Translations under genes and position numbers: made by a program
NCBI RefSeq assembly: GCF_010092445.1
Contig: NZ_CP048031.1
Coordinates: 434,001-498,000 of the forward strand
Source of the DNA: Shewanella sp. Arc9-LZ
GTDB taxonomy: Bacteria; Pseudomonadota; Gammaproteobacteria; Enterobacterales; Shewanellaceae
Reading direction: 5' to 3'
DNA: 64,000 bases
Shown here: piece by piece, positions 40,523 through 50,528 of the stretch
Layout: every line of letters begins with the position of its first letter
Position numbering within the stretch: position 1 is the first letter of the stretch
The notes under the pieces: generated by a model
Database searches by the model: none
What the model was told of the DNA's origin: nothing
The model's input: only the letters and a program-made list of their open reading frames with translations

Positions 40523-40544
40523 GGTTAACAAGCTTAGTAGGTGT

Positions 40545-40575
40545 AAAAAAATGACGCTAAATAGCGTCATTTTTT
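40545..40575. terminator. bidirectional terminator
   Basis: AAAAAATGACGCTA and TAGCGTCATTTTTT flank a two-base loop between convergent genes. Confidence 0.9.
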
Positions 40576-40643
40576 ATGTCTGTAAATGAGTTAAAACGAT
40601 TACAGAGTCAGTAATATCAATCGTTATTCCGAATTTAGGTTAG

Positions 40644-40892
40644 TTACTCGGCAAACTTTTTTTCTAACTCATTCACTTGCGCTTGTAATGCTTCAAGCTT
40701 CTCGCGGGTTTTAAGCAACACATGTTGCTGAACCTCAAACTCTTCGCGCGATACCACGTCCAGTTTCATCAATTGGTTTTGTAATATCTGCTTGCTGCGT
40801 TCTTCAAACTCACCGGCAAATTGCTTAACACCGCTGGGTAAGTTATCGCTAAGTTGTTTCGCGAGCTCTTCTATTTTCTTTGGATTAATCAT
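40644..40892 (-). CDS. ubiK: ubiquinone biosynthesis accessory factor UbiK (YqiC)
   Basis: This 82-residue protein begins MINPKKIEELAKQLSDNLP and has a C-terminal coiled coil (LLKTREKLEALQAQVNELEKK), as in UbiK/YqiC. It assists aerobic ubiquinone assembly with UbiJ. GGGAA precedes the ATG. Confidence 0.92.
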   Translation of the reverse strand: MINPKKIEELAKQLSDNLPSGVKQFAGEFEERSKQILQNQLMKLDVVSREEFEVQQHVLLKTREKLEALQAQVNELEKKFAE

Positions 40893-41035
40893 GATGATTC
40901 CCTACTGAGACATTGATTTAATTGTAACCGAGGTAAGCGCTTTTCCAAACACTAAGTGTGATTTTTCGTTAACCGTCATCAGTTGATTCTGCTATGATCC
41001 GCCTTCGTTTAAGGCTAAGCAAGGTGTAATGATTA

Positions 41036-43048
41036 ATGAAACTCAATCCAGGGCAAAATGAAGCCGTACATTATGTATCGGGTCCATGCTTAGTGCTCGC
41101 TGGCGCGGGGAGTGGTAAAACACGTGTAATCATTAATAAAATTGCTTACTTAGTTGAAAAGTGTGGCTATAAAGCCCGTAATATTGCCGCAGTAACCTTT
41201 ACCAACAAAGCCGCGCGTGAAATGAAAGAACGTGTTGCTCAGTCGATGGGGCGCAAAGAAGCGCGCGGATTATGGATTTCTACTTTTCACACCTTAGGGC
41301 TCGAAATCATTAAGCGCGAGCATAAAGTGCTTGGGCTTAAAGCGGGTTTTTCATTGTTTGATGACCAAGACACTTTCGCGTTATTAAAAGAACTGACCGA
41401 AGATGAGTTAGATGATGATAAAGACCTGATCAAATCTTTGGCATCAGCGATATCGAATTGGAAAGGGGGATTAGTGATCCCTCAGCAAGCAAAAAGTATG
41501 GCAAAAGACGAGCAAAGCCAATTATTTGCCATGTTATATGCCAGGTATGCTCAGCATATGAAATCTTATAATGCGCTCGATTTTGATGACCTAATCTTAA
41601 TTCCAACCTTATTATTGCGGATGAATGAAGAAGTCCGCACCCGTTGGCAGACTAAAATTCAATATTTGCTGGTGGATGAGTATCAAGATACCAATACCAG
41701 CCAATATGAGTTAGTTAAATTACTGGTGGGCGAGCGAGCACGTTTTACGGTAGTAGGTGATGATGATCAATCTATTTATTCTTGGCGTGGTGCAAAGCCA
41801 CAGAACCTGGTGTTATTAGGGACTGACTTCCCAAGACTTAAACTCATAAAGTTAGAGCAAAACTATCGTTCAAGCCAACGTATTCTTCGGGCAGCCAATA
41901 TTTTGATTGCTAACAACCCTCATGTGTACGACAAAGCGTTATTCAGTGAGTTAGCTTACGGTGAGCCCTTAAGAGTATTAATTGCCGCTAACGAAGAGCA
42001 GGAAGCTGAACGAGTGGTTGCCGAGATCATTCGGCATAAGTTTGTTGGGCGGACTAAGTTCGGTGATTACGCCATTTTATACCGAGGTAATCATCAGTCT
42101 CGTTTACTCGAACGATCGCTTATGACCAACCGTATTCCTTATAAGCTTAGTGGTGGTACTTCATTTTTTTCTCGTGCAGAAATTAAAGATATCATGGGAT
42201 ATTTACGTTTAGTGGTGAACCCTGACGATGACAATGCTTTTTTACGGGTGGTTAACTTACCTAAGCGTGGTATCGGCCCTGCATCGCTGGAGCGTTTAGG
42301 TAATTTTGCCAATCAAAAGCATATATCATTATTTGAAGCTATTTTTGATGTTGAACTCAACCATCACTTAGCACCAGCTGCGGTTAACTCCTTGTATCAA
42401 TTTGGTAAATTTATTGTTGAGACTGGTGAAGTTGCCACGCGTGGTGAGCCTGTCGAAGCGATTAAACAGCTTATTCGTAAAATAAATTACGAAGATTACT
42501 TATACGAAACGAGTACCAGCGCTAAAGCGGCTGAAATGAGGATGAAGAATATTTCGGAATTATACCGCTGGGTTACCGAAATGCTCGAAGGTGATGAGTT
42601 AGATGAACCGATGACGTTACCAGAAGTAGTTACTCGATTAACCCTGCGCGACATGATGGAACGCAACAGCGAGGATGAAGGTGGCGATCAAGTTCAGTTA
42701 ATGACGTTACATGCCTCTAAAGGACTGGAATATCCTTTTGTATTTATGGTGGGCGTTGAAGAGCGCATTTTGCCGCATCAGTCGAGTATTGACGAAGATA
42801 ATGTCGATGAAGAACGCCGTCTGGCTTATGTGGGTATTACCCGTGCACAACGTGAATTGTGGTTTGTAATATGCCGTGAACGTCGCCAATTTGGTGAAAC
42901 AATGCGATGTGAACCGAGCCGTTTTTTACTTGAGTTACCGCAAGATGACTTAATTTGGGAAAACCGTAAGCCTGTTCAAACAGAAGAGCAGCGTGTCGAA
43001 ACCAGCAAAAGTCACATCGCCAACATACGCGATATGTTTAAAAAATAG
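41036..43048 (+). CDS. rep: ATP-dependent DNA helicase Rep
   Basis: This 670-residue UvrD/Rep superfamily 1A helicase has Walker A AGAGSGKT (about residue 22), Walker [10 protein letters not shown] and the motif III region [12 protein letters not shown]. The C-terminal motif VI region is [15 protein letters not shown]. The length and ending match Rep rather than UvrD or PcrA. Rep restarts and clears replication forks and supports phage and element replication. Confidence 0.94.
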   Translation: MKLNPGQNEAVHYVSGPCLVLAGAGSGKTRVIINKIAYLVEKCGYKARNIAAVTFTNKAAREMKERVAQSMGRKEARGLWISTFHTLGLEIIKREHKVLGLKAGFSLFDDQDTFALLKELTEDELDDDKDLIKSLASAISNWKGGLVIPQQAKSMAKDEQSQLFAMLYARYAQHMKSYNALDFDDLILIPTLLLRMNEEVRTRWQTKIQYLLVDEYQDTNTSQYELVKLLVGERARFTVVGDDDQSIYSWRGAKPQNLVLLGTDFPRLKLIKLEQNYRSSQRILRAANILIANNPHVYDKALFSELAYGEPLRVLIAANEEQEAERVVAEIIRHKFVGRTKFGDYAILYRGNHQSRLLERSLMTNRIPYKLSGGTSFFSRAEIKDIMGYLRLVVNPDDDNAFLRVVNLPKRGIGPASLERLGNFANQKHISLFEAIFDVELNHHLAPAAVNSLYQFGKFIVETGEVATRGEPVEAIKQLIRKINYEDYLYETSTSAKAAEMRMKNISELYRWVTEMLEGDELDEPMTLPEVVTRLTLRDMMERNSEDEGGDQVQLMTLHASKGLEYPFVFMVGVEERILPHQSSIDEDNVDEERRLAYVGITRAQRELWFVICRERRQFGETMRCEPSRFLLELPQDDLIWENRKPVQTEEQRVETSKSHIANIRDMFKK

Positions 43049-43072
43049 TGCTAATTGGGTTGGACTTATTGA

Positions 43073-45697
43073 TTAGGCACAGGCCTTATGTGGCTTTTTT
43101 TTTTCATTAAAAAGTTTACTGATCGCTCGTCCTTGACCACGCACATAACCCAGTTCTAAAAACTGCCTTACTTGTTGTTGTGTGTCTACTGTGGTGGCGT
43201 ACATATCGAAATTAAGTGTTTGTGCCGTCAGTTGGTAAGCTTTGACTAATTGTAACTGTTTGTCATTGAGTAAATGCTTACTGATGTCATCATCTAACTT
43301 TAATGCCTTAATCGGTAAAAAGCTCAGGCAACTGAGTGAACTGTAACCTGTGCCATAGCCATCGATCCCGATTTGCACGCCTAGTTGCGAGATGAGCTCG
43401 AAACCATTGATGTGGTTTTCGGTGTCTTGCACTAGTGCTTTTTCGTTAAAGAATAATATTAATTTCTCAAGATTGATGTTGCTACTTTTAATCGTTTGCT
43501 TGAGATTGCGTAATACGAATTTATTTTTGATGTGCTGGCTGCTAATGGATAGATGTAAGTATACTGACGGTCCATATTTTTGTTTAAGAAATTGATACTG
43601 TTCACTTAAGTGAGAAAAAATATAACCGTCGATATTAAGTGTGAGCTGGTATTGTGCGGCAAGACTTTTCATTTTGCCATGTTCAATTATGCCTTGTTTG
43701 GGATGGTGCCACTCAACGTGAGGTTCAATAGCAATTATTTCACCATTAGTAAAATCGACCACTTCAACGTAGTTAATTTCAAATTCTTGTTGGTCTAGGG
43801 CGTTTTTAAAATCAATTTCCAATTCATGTTGTAGCTTAGATTGTGCGCTGAGCTTGTCGTCAAAAATAACATAACAACCCTTACCATTAGCTTTAGCCTG
43901 ATACATAGCAGCGTCAGCATCACGAAGTAGTGACTCGCTGGTGACTAATTTATTACGTCCACTAAATGCAATTCCGATACTGGCACCTGAGATGAACTCT
44001 TGTTTGGCTAGCTGATAGGGCATCGACAACGCTTGTAAAATACGATCACTGACCTCGATAGCATCTTCCGTGGCATTAATAGAATCCAGCAAAATAACAA
44101 ATTCATCACCGCCCATTCTTGCTAGAGTGTCATTTTCACGTACACATGACTTGATACGTTGTGCGGTTTCAATTAAAAAGCGATCGCCTTCGAGATGACC
44201 AAAAGAATCATTGATCACTTTAAAGCGGTCGAGATCGATAAATAATAATGCAAACTGATCTAATCCATGCCGGCGCAAGTGTTTTAATGCTTGTGATAAT
44301 CGTTCCATTAAATAGCTGCGATTGGGTAACCCTGTCAGTCCATCATGCTGAGCATCGTGTAAGAGTTGATCTTCAATCTTTCGGCGCTGATTAATTTCTT
44401 GTTGAAGATTACTGTTCAGTTCAGCGAGTGCTCGAGTGCGTTTAACGACTTTATCTTCTAACTGCTCATGGCTATTTTTCAGTGACTCAGCCGCCAATTT
44501 ACGTTCAATAGCATTGGCCATATGTTGAGACACAAACGTCAGCAACTCTAAATCTTTCAATTGATAAATATGAGCGTCACCCAAGCTATAAATCGTTAAT
44601 GCGCCAGCGACATCGCCATTAATGATCAGCGGAATGCCTATCCATTGATGCATTCTATCGGTTTTGTTTAATTCTGGTGATTTTGCGTAAATCTCACCAT
44701 TAGCAACCATGTCAGCGATATCTTTAGATGATAATAACCGCGGTAATTTATGTTCTAGGATGTATTCTGTTAGCCCATCCTGCATAGGACGAGAGGCTGG
44801 ATATTCGGTTGTCATTTGCGAAACATAGAAAGGAAATGACAACATATTGTTATCGTTTATCAATGAGATAAAACAGTTATCAGCCGGTATTAATTGACTC
44901 ATAATAGTATGAAGTCGTAAATAAAAGTCTTGTTGGAGTACATTTGATGCAGATAAATCGGCAATTTCGAATAAGGCTTTTTGTAATTTTTCGGCTTTAA
45001 CTCGTTCCGTTATCTCTTTTTTGACTTTTTCATAAGCTTGGCTGAGTTCTTTGGTGCGTTCAACAATGGCTTGTTCTAGTTGTTCATGATGCTCAAGCCG
45101 TTCCATTACCCCAGAAATATGATGGCAAATGAAACCCATTAATTCTAATTCAAGTTCACCGTAGGTATTGGCTTCGTTATAGCTTTGTACAACAAGTACA
45201 CCACTGACGACATCTTGGTTCTTGATGGGTACGCCAAGCCATTGGTGACTTGGAGAGCCAAGGCTTTTAATATCGCCACTGGCGATCAATTCATTAAACT
45301 TATTATCGTCGCATAACAAAGGTGTGCCATTACGGAGCACATAACCTGTTAAACCACTATTAAGTAATGCTGATATTTCCTGGTCTGGGTAGAGTTCCGT
45401 TGGGTGAGAATCTTGTTGGTCGGCAAAAAAAGGTAAACTTGTCAGTCCGGTTTTTTGGTCTTGAGATGCAATAAAAAAGTTTTCTGCAGGGATAAGTTGC
45501 TGCAGATGTAAGTGTACTCGTTGATAAAAATCATCAAGTGAAGTGACCTGGGTCGCAATATTAGAAATACCCAGTAAAGCGTTCTGAATAGTCTCAGAAC
45601 GTTTATATTTTTTAGCCAAACGCTTTAAGCGAGCGATCCTTTTTTGCAGATGCTCGACTCGTGGAGAGGCTATTGAGTGACTTATTGCAGTATCCAT
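43073..45697 (-). CDS. GAF-GAF-GGDEF protein with degenerate EAL domain
   Basis: The 874-residue soluble protein has an N-terminal coiled coil and two GAF domains (about residues 45-215 and 250-400), each followed by a coiled coil. GGDEF carries intact MGGDEF (about 527). The EAL-like domain has lost its signature: IEPHVEW stands where xEALxRW is expected, and IDGYGTGYSS where DDFGTGYSS is expected. It is therefore probably a diguanylate cyclase only, the EAL part serving as a sensor or binding domain. Confidence 0.9.
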   Translation of the reverse strand: MDTAISHSIASPRVEHLQKRIARLKRLAKKYKRSETIQNALLGISNIATQVTSLDDFYQRVHLHLQQLIPAENFFIASQDQKTGLTSLPFFADQQDSHPTELYPDQEISALLNSGLTGYVLRNGTPLLCDDNKFNELIASGDIKSLGSPSHQWLGVPIKNQDVVSGVLVVQSYNEANTYGELELELMGFICHHISGVMERLEHHEQLEQAIVERTKELSQAYEKVKKEITERVKAEKLQKALFEIADLSASNVLQQDFYLRLHTIMSQLIPADNCFISLINDNNMLSFPFYVSQMTTEYPASRPMQDGLTEYILEHKLPRLLSSKDIADMVANGEIYAKSPELNKTDRMHQWIGIPLIINGDVAGALTIYSLGDAHIYQLKDLELLTFVSQHMANAIERKLAAESLKNSHEQLEDKVVKRTRALAELNSNLQQEINQRRKIEDQLLHDAQHDGLTGLPNRSYLMERLSQALKHLRRHGLDQFALLFIDLDRFKVINDSFGHLEGDRFLIETAQRIKSCVRENDTLARMGGDEFVILLDSINATEDAIEVSDRILQALSMPYQLAKQEFISGASIGIAFSGRNKLVTSESLLRDADAAMYQAKANGKGCYVIFDDKLSAQSKLQHELEIDFKNALDQQEFEINYVEVVDFTNGEIIAIEPHVEWHHPKQGIIEHGKMKSLAAQYQLTLNIDGYIFSHLSEQYQFLKQKYGPSVYLHLSISSQHIKNKFVLRNLKQTIKSSNINLEKLILFFNEKALVQDTENHINGFELISQLGVQIGIDGYGTGYSSLSCLSFLPIKALKLDDDISKHLLNDKQLQLVKAYQLTAQTLNFDMYATTVDTQQQVRQFLELGYVRGQGRAISKLFNEKKKPHKACA

Positions 45698-45961
45698 ACC
45701 CTTGTTGACCGTTATCCTATTAATTATGTGAACAAATTATTGTTGAACAATCATTATAATTACCATAAATACAAATGTGATCCAAGCTAAATTAATGTCA
45801 GTATAAAGTTAATAACTCTCGTAAATGAGTGCGAATAAGTAAGAAGTGAGCAAATAGTTAGCGTAAATGAGTCAAAAGTTAATCAGTCAGTTAAAAAAAG
45901 CAAATCAGGGCTAGACGTGACGGTGTTTTATCCCTAATATATGCGTCGCTAACCAAGGCGA

Positions 45962-46038
45962 GCGCCCATAGCTCAGCTGGATAGAGCGTACCCCTCCGGA
46001 GGGTAAGGCCGAAGGTTCGAATCCTTCTGGGCGCACCA
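45962..46038 (+). tRNA. tRNA-Arg (anticodon CCG), CCA encoded
   Basis: GCGCCCA pairs with TGGGCGC and the T-arm GGTTCGAATCC is intact. The anticodon stem TACCC/GGGTA encloses loop CTCCGGA, giving CCG. Confidence 0.97.
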
Positions 46039-46088
46039 TTCGGCATGTACTGTTTCTGTCGTATTGGTTAGTAGAATTGAAAGTCAGT

Positions 46089-46165
46089 GGTGATTGTAGC
46101 TCAGTTGGTAGAGTCCCGGATTGTGATTCCGGTTGTCGTGGGTTCGAGCCCCATCAGTCACCCCA
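46089..46165 (+). tRNA. tRNA-His (anticodon GTG), with G-1, CCA encoded
   Basis: GTGATTG pairs with CAGTCAC, plus the extra G at -1 opposite C73. The anticodon loop TTGTGAT gives GTG. Confidence 0.96.
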
Positions 46166-46196
46166 TTCAATTTGTCGTTTTATATAGTTTTATTTT

Positions 46197-46273
46197 CGGT
46201 GATTAGCGCAGCCCGGTAGCGCATCTCGTTTGGGACGAGAGGGTCAGAGGTTCGAATCCTCTATCACCGACCA
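46197..46273 (+). tRNA. tRNA-Pro (anticodon TGG), copy 1
   Basis: CGGTGAT pairs with ATCACCG, and CTCGT-TTTGGGA-ACGAG gives anticodon TGG. CCA is encoded. Confidence 0.97.
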
Positions 46274-46346
46274 CATTCCCGCTTTCTTATAGCGAATTTA
46301 GCCTCAAAGTTAAATAAATATCAGACTTGTTTTCAAGTAAAAATCT

Positions 46347-46423
46347 CGGTGATTAGCGCAGCCCGGTAGCGCATCTCGTTTGGGACGAGAGGGTCAGAGG
46401 TTCGAATCCTCTATCACCGACCA
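46347..46423 (+). tRNA. tRNA-Pro (anticodon TGG), copy 2
   Basis: Identical in sequence to copy 1, exactly 150 bp downstream. Confidence 0.97.
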
Positions 46424-46496
46424 AATTCCCGCTTTCTCATAGCGAATTTAGCCTCAAAGTTAAATAAATATCAGACTTGTTTTCAAGTAAAAATCT

Positions 46497-46573
46497 CGGT
46501 GATTAGCGCAGCCCGGTAGCGCATCTCGTTTGGGACGAGAGGGTCAGAGGTTCGAATCCTCTATCACCGACCA
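46497..46573 (+). tRNA. tRNA-Pro (anticodon TGG), copy 3, at the island edge
   Basis: Identical to copies 1 and 2, 150 bp further on. Its 3' end is the likely left attachment site of the genomic island that follows, because tyrosine integrases commonly use tRNA 3' ends. Confidence 0.96.
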
Positions 46574-46580
46574 ATTTAGT

Positions 46581-46613
46581 AAGCCCGTAACGTTTTCAAA
46601 GCGTTACGGGCTT
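46581..46613 (+). terminator. terminator of the tRNA operon
   Basis: AAGCCCGTAACG/CGTTACGGGCTT perfect 12-bp stem just after the last tRNA-Pro. Confidence 0.88.
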
Positions 46614-47122
46614 TCTGCTTTTAAGATTACCCTCTACCGTCAACAGCTTGTATTGCATTACTTCTTCTTATTAATCCTATCGCTTTTACTAAATTATTTA
46701 CTATTTCATGATTAAACTCCTTTTTATAAGTAAAAATACCTTAGCCATAAACCGCTCCTGTGCATATCCTGTGCTCAGAGAACGAAAAATAACGCAAATG
46801 GGTGCTAATGAAAGTTAACGCTTTGGCTATGTGTCAGCATCGACAGTTGCAGATTAGTTGCAGTTAATTTTGGGAGTTTACGGTCTGGTTTAAGGCGTTT
46901 TTTGAGTTGAGGGTTTTATAGCTTTTTGTTCAGGTGTTCATCTGTCAGTCACTTTTAAAAAAAGGACTTAATAGAGTTGTTGCCCATTATTAGATGAGCA
47001 GACTATTTCAATTAATGTTTACGGCCATGGTAAACAGCTGTTATTAGACTGAGATGGCTTTCTCGGCCAATGCCTATAAAGAAAGAGATAGTTCATGTGA
47101 ACTATCTCTTTTTTATTTTTAT
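46614..47122. other. island left-end non-coding region
   Basis: About 500 bp without a credible gene. It holds a hairpin at 47082-47113 (AAAGAGATAGTTCA/TGAACTATCTCTTT, followed by T-runs), which probably ends the parA-RHH transcript on the minus strand or insulates it from the tRNA operon. Confidence 0.6.
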
Positions 47123-47320
47123 TTAAGTATTCACTTCCACAAGCTCCTTAATCAAGTTCCTCACTAATTGACTCACGCAGATGTCTTTATCACGAGCATA
47201 CGCTTTCAATAATTTAGACTCCTTTGGGTTCAAGTAAAAGGTATGGCGTTGTTTGGGTGCTAGTGCTTTAGGTCTGCCGCCGATGGAATCTTCTAAACTT
47301 TTTAATGTTTGTAGTTTCAT
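47123..47320 (-). CDS. small RHH/CopG-like protein, probable ParB-type partner of ParA
   Basis: The 65-residue basic protein has a ribbon-helix-helix-like pattern (RHTFYLNPKESKLLKAYARDKDICVSQLVRNLIKELV). Its start overlaps the end of the ParA-like gene (ATGA), as in plasmid segregation cassettes that pair a small RHH centromere-binding protein with a ParA ATPase. The homology is judged by pattern only. Confidence 0.65.
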   Translation of the reverse strand: MKLQTLKSLEDSIGGRPKALAPKQRHTFYLNPKESKLLKAYARDKDICVSQLVRNLIKELVEVNT

Positions 47321-47925
47321 GCTGGAAGCCCTAACTCAATAATTGCATTGTAAACGTCCTCATGAGCTAATCGTGATTTGTTTAATTGCCACTCTCCATG
47401 TTGATTGTGGATCTGTTTAAACCAGTCAGTTCCATCTTTTGCTACTCGAGCAAAGAGCGTTGTGGTTCTGATTGCAAATATAGGTAACTCTCCGAGGCTT
47501 TCAGTTAGATAGGTAACAGCTTCATCGAATTCTTTTTGTTTAGTGAAATGGTTGATCACAATCGCAATGGGTTTATTCATTGGCTTAATGAGCAGAACCG
47601 TTTTTATTGTCGCTTCTAAACTTCTTCTATCAGTAAAGGTGGGGATAACAATCACATCAGCAACTTGCGTCGCTTGAACCGCTTTAGGATCAAGGTGAGT
47701 TGACATAGCTCCAAAATCAAATACTACGCGGTCAAGAGAGAGTAAGCCCTTAGGGATTTTACGCTTTGTATAGTCTATTTGAATCGCATTGGTGCTGGTG
47801 GTGATTAAGTCATTAGTGACATAATCTGCATCGATTTCAGCGGCTAAATTAATGGCTAGTGCAGATTTACCTACACCCCCTTTATAACTTATAAATAGTA
47901 TTTTAATGGCTAAATCTTCCATCAT
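47317..47925 (-). CDS. ParA-family ATPase
   Basis: The 202-residue protein has the deviant Walker A KGGVGKSALAINLA at residues 15-28 and a switch region VVFDFGAMSTHLD, with VIVIPTF in the position typical of small plasmid ParA proteins. AAGGA lies 5-8 bases before tandem ATGs. Together with the RHH gene it would give segregational stability to an excised, circular form of the island. It is transcribed toward the tRNA and away from the integrase. Confidence 0.88.
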   Translation of the reverse strand: MMEDLAIKILFISYKGGVGKSALAINLAAEIDADYVTNDLITTSTNAIQIDYTKRKIPKGLLSLDRVVFDFGAMSTHLDPKAVQATQVADVIVIPTFTDRRSLEATIKTVLLIKPMNKPIAIVINHFTKQKEFDEAVTYLTESLGELPIFAIRTTTLFARVAKDGTDWFKQIHNQHGEWQLNKSRLAHEDVYNAIIELGLPA

Positions 47926-48022
47926 TATTTTCCTTAGTAATTTATTAGCCTAAGCGAAGATATTTCACTTATTCTGGGCTAATTACTTGTTCATAAAAAA
48001 AGGGCGACAAAAGCACTTTTTT

Positions 48023-48050
48023 ATCCCCCCATTAGTACTAATGGGGGGAT
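48023..48050. promoter_or_regulatory. perfect 28-bp palindrome between parA and integrase
   Basis: Arms ATCCCCCCATTAGT and ACTAATGGGGGGAT meet with no loop. It lies in the divergent space between the ParA-type gene and the integrase, so it could be an operator, a partition site bound by the RHH protein, or an extrudable cruciform. No long T-run follows, which argues against a terminator. Confidence 0.6.
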
Positions 48051-48132
48051 TTAACAAAAATTGAGATAGCCGTAATTACTCAGCAAATAAATAGATATTA
48101 AGTTAGTAGATAGATTCTATTGAGGACTTAGT

Positions 48133-49308
48133 ATGTTAAAGAAATTCAAATTCACAGATAAGGCCATCAAAGCCTTACCAGATAACCCTCGCACTTCTAA
48201 TTCGACTGAATTAGAAGTGACTGATACCGTAACTCAAGGGCTTAAATGCCTGGTAGGTAAAACTGGTAGCAAACGGTTCCTCTTTCGCTATACCTACAAC
48301 GGTCGTAAGCAGAGTATTAGTTTGGGTCGTTTAGGTGATATTAATGTTGCGGTAGCGCGGCAGATAGCGCAAAAGCATCGAGTTAGTTTAGGCGAAGGGG
48401 TTAACCCAAAGGCCGAACGCGATAGCACGGCTCACTTAACTGTTAATGAGTTTTTTACTGAGCATTACCTACCCAGCATAAAGAAACGTAAAAAAACATG
48501 GCGAGATGACCAATATAGGTATGATGTAATGATCGCCCCTCGGCTTGGTAATCTTTTCTATCGAGATTTACGCACCATAGATGTTCAGCAGCTTCACCTT
48601 GCTCTAGCAGACCAAGTCAACAAGTACGGTACTCCCTATGCTCCTGCAACCTGTAATCAAGCATTGATGTTAATGAAATCTATGACAAAGTATTCTGTCA
48701 ACTTAGGTGTTATTGATGATGACGTTTGTTTGCCTGTAAAACTTTTTAGATTGAATAATGCTCGAACACGATTTTTAAATGTTTATGAAGTAAAACGACT
48801 ACTGACTGCTTGTCGAGAATATTCCAATAAAACGCTTGCGGGTTACATTGCAATATTAGCCTTAACGGGTTTACGTTGTGGCGAAGTCGCGAATATAAAA
48901 GTTAAAGATATTGATGTGTCCAAGCGCGTGATACATATCCCCATCACAAAGAACGGCAAGGCCCGCAGTATTTACTTAACTGATGCCATGTTGTCGTTTA
49001 TTGCTCATATACCCCTCACCGCTGATAACCCTTATCTATTTGCAGGAAAAGCAAAAGGAAAGCCGTTAGGGAGTGCGAGGAAAACCTTTATCAAATTGCT
49101 TAAGAAAGCTCAGATCAACCCTGATGGTGTGTGCTTGCATACTTTACGTCACTCAGCGGCATCGAATCTTGTTAGTGCTGGCGTTTCATTGCGTTTAGTG
49201 CAAGAGCAGTTGCAACATAAATCGATTCTTTCGACTCAACGGTATGCAAAATTAACCACGGAATCCATGCGAAAAACCAGTGAGAAGCTATCTGAGTTGT
49301 TTAGCTAA
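48133..49308 (+). CDS. tyrosine-type integrase (DUF4102 arm-binding type)
   Basis: The 391-residue recombinase has an N-terminal arm-type domain (KFTDKAIKALPDNP, FLFRYTYNGRKQSISLGRLGDINVAVARQIA). Catalytic residues are R in TGLRCGE, the HTLRH box (HTLRHSAASNL), H in LQHKS and the nucleophile Tyr in TQRYAKL. It is the usual type integrating islands into tRNA genes. It lies 1.6 kb from tRNA-Pro copy 3 and is probably the island's main integrase. Confidence 0.93.
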   Translation: MLKKFKFTDKAIKALPDNPRTSNSTELEVTDTVTQGLKCLVGKTGSKRFLFRYTYNGRKQSISLGRLGDINVAVARQIAQKHRVSLGEGVNPKAERDSTAHLTVNEFFTEHYLPSIKKRKKTWRDDQYRYDVMIAPRLGNLFYRDLRTIDVQQLHLALADQVNKYGTPYAPATCNQALMLMKSMTKYSVNLGVIDDDVCLPVKLFRLNNARTRFLNVYEVKRLLTACREYSNKTLAGYIAILALTGLRCGEVANIKVKDIDVSKRVIHIPITKNGKARSIYLTDAMLSFIAHIPLTADNPYLFAGKAKGKPLGSARKTFIKLLKKAQINPDGVCLHTLRHSAASNLVSAGVSLRLVQEQLQHKSILSTQRYAKLTTESMRKTSEKLSELFS

Positions 49309-49333
49309 TTCGCTGTCTATAAAAAACCACTCT

Positions 49334-49382
49334 AAAGCCCATTCATCTATACCTATTAAGGTTGTGATGAATGGGCTTTTTT
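49334..49382 (+). terminator. integrase terminator
   Basis: AAAGCCCATTCAT and ATGAATGGGCTTT with a 20-base loop, then TTT. The gene at 49401 starts right after it. Confidence 0.8.
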
Positions 49383-49400
49383 CATTTAGGAGAATGGACC

Positions 49401-49757
49401 ATGCAAATACTTCATTATTTACCTACCCAGCAACAATTAGCATTAAATCCTGTCGTGGCTCAATGCGTTGTTGATTTATTGCTAGAGCCCTTTGGCTCTC
49501 GAGTACAAGCGATTGAATTTTGGCGTGACTACACATCAACGATTGTCGTGTTTGATCCCGATGATGATGCCCATAAATCATTAGCCTGTCTTGATGATGT
49601 CACTCGCTATTTTATCGAACGTTCAGAACACCTGCCGGAGTTTATCGAGAGCCTGCCAGATGGCTACCAACTGTCATTAACGATTACCGATGATGAAGGC
49701 CGAGGTTTGTATCTAATAAAGCCTACTGATATGGACTTGAGCAAGACTAATGACTAA
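49401..49757 (+). CDS. island protein of unknown function
   Basis: The product has 118 residues from the ATG at 49401, with AGGAGAATGG upstream. It is acidic and soluble, with no membrane segment (IVVFDPDDDAHKSLACLDDVTRYF, LPDGYQLSLTITDDEGRGLYLI). I do not recognise a family. Confidence 0.65.
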   Translation: MQILHYLPTQQQLALNPVVAQCVVDLLLEPFGSRVQAIEFWRDYTSTIVVFDPDDDAHKSLACLDDVTRYFIERSEHLPEFIESLPDGYQLSLTITDDEGRGLYLIKPTDMDLSKTND

Positions 49758-49873
49758 TAACCCTTTAGTACGGATCAGTTGTCATACAGGTTTACCTTTA
49801 ATTCTTCGGCCTAAGCGCCGTATTTATAACTACAAATAACCCATTAATCCGATTAAAAAACAGGAAATAAATC

Positions 49874-50452
49874 ATGAATACGAAAACAGTAAAGCCCCCT
49901 AAAGGTGGCACAGGTGAAAACGTCAATACCGATGCAAAAATTGGTAATGTTACGGGTAATAAAGAAGTGGCAAGCCCCAAAAATAAGATAGATGGAGCTA
50001 GCCTAAAAGCAGCAGAAAGTACTGTTGATGTAGATATGCAGTACAAAACAATACTTGTTGGTCTAGCCCCAAAATTATCACCTAAATCTACTGGTCTTAT
50101 TGGCTATGAGGTGGCGTTGAATGAAGATGATCAGAGCCTGTATATTCGTCTAACAAGTAATGATTCTGGTGGTTTATTTAGTAAAGAGTGGGTTGGTTTA
50201 GACAAAATATATATGCTCCTTGAGGGGCTTGCTGGTAAGAAGCCATTTAGATCCTCTACGTTTAAAACTGTCATCAAAGGTGGCTCGGCTAACAATGTAA
50301 GCTTCTTGTCAGCGGTTTTGCGTTGCGAAGGGATCGCCTTAATAGTGCAATCCAATAGAAACCAGTTCCTGCATGTAGTTCACACTGATTGGGCTAAACA
50401 CAGAGATGATTTGTCTAAGTTAACGCCATTGCCAACGGTCTCTCAAAAATAA
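49874..50452 (+). CDS. island protein of unknown function
   Basis: This is a 192-residue protein. The first 55 residues are polar and probably unstructured (Lys, Gly, Asn-rich). The rest alternates beta-strands and helices (YEVALNEDDQSLYIRLTSN, then EWVGLDKIYMLLEGL). AGGAAATAAATC precedes the ATG. It may be co-transcribed with its neighbours. No family is recognised. Confidence 0.65.
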   Translation: MNTKTVKPPKGGTGENVNTDAKIGNVTGNKEVASPKNKIDGASLKAAESTVDVDMQYKTILVGLAPKLSPKSTGLIGYEVALNEDDQSLYIRLTSNDSGGLFSKEWVGLDKIYMLLEGLAGKKPFRSSTFKTVIKGGSANNVSFLSAVLRCEGIALIVQSNRNQFLHVVHTDWAKHRDDLSKLTPLPTVSQK

Positions 50453-50528
50453 CATCCCCCAAATAATCAGCGTTCATACGCGACGTTAACGCTAACTCCC
50501 CTACACAAACTCAAATTAGGAAAACATA

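Larger units (their letters stand above)
46274..46573 (+). repeat. 150-bp tandem units each carrying a spacer and tRNA-Pro
   Basis: Spacer plus tRNA is repeated twice after copy 1. The spacers (ATTCCCGCTTTCT-ATAGCGAATTTAGCC and so on) differ by only a couple of bases, indicating recent duplication. Confidence 0.95.

Noticed and set aside
46530..46715. 61-codon frame starting inside tRNA-Pro copy 3
   Set aside because: It overlaps a tRNA gene and its terminator; not a protein gene.
48133..49308. Treating the DUF4102-type integrase as part of the 51811-58576 element
   Set aside because: It lies outside the direct repeats and differs in domain layout from the recombinase inside.
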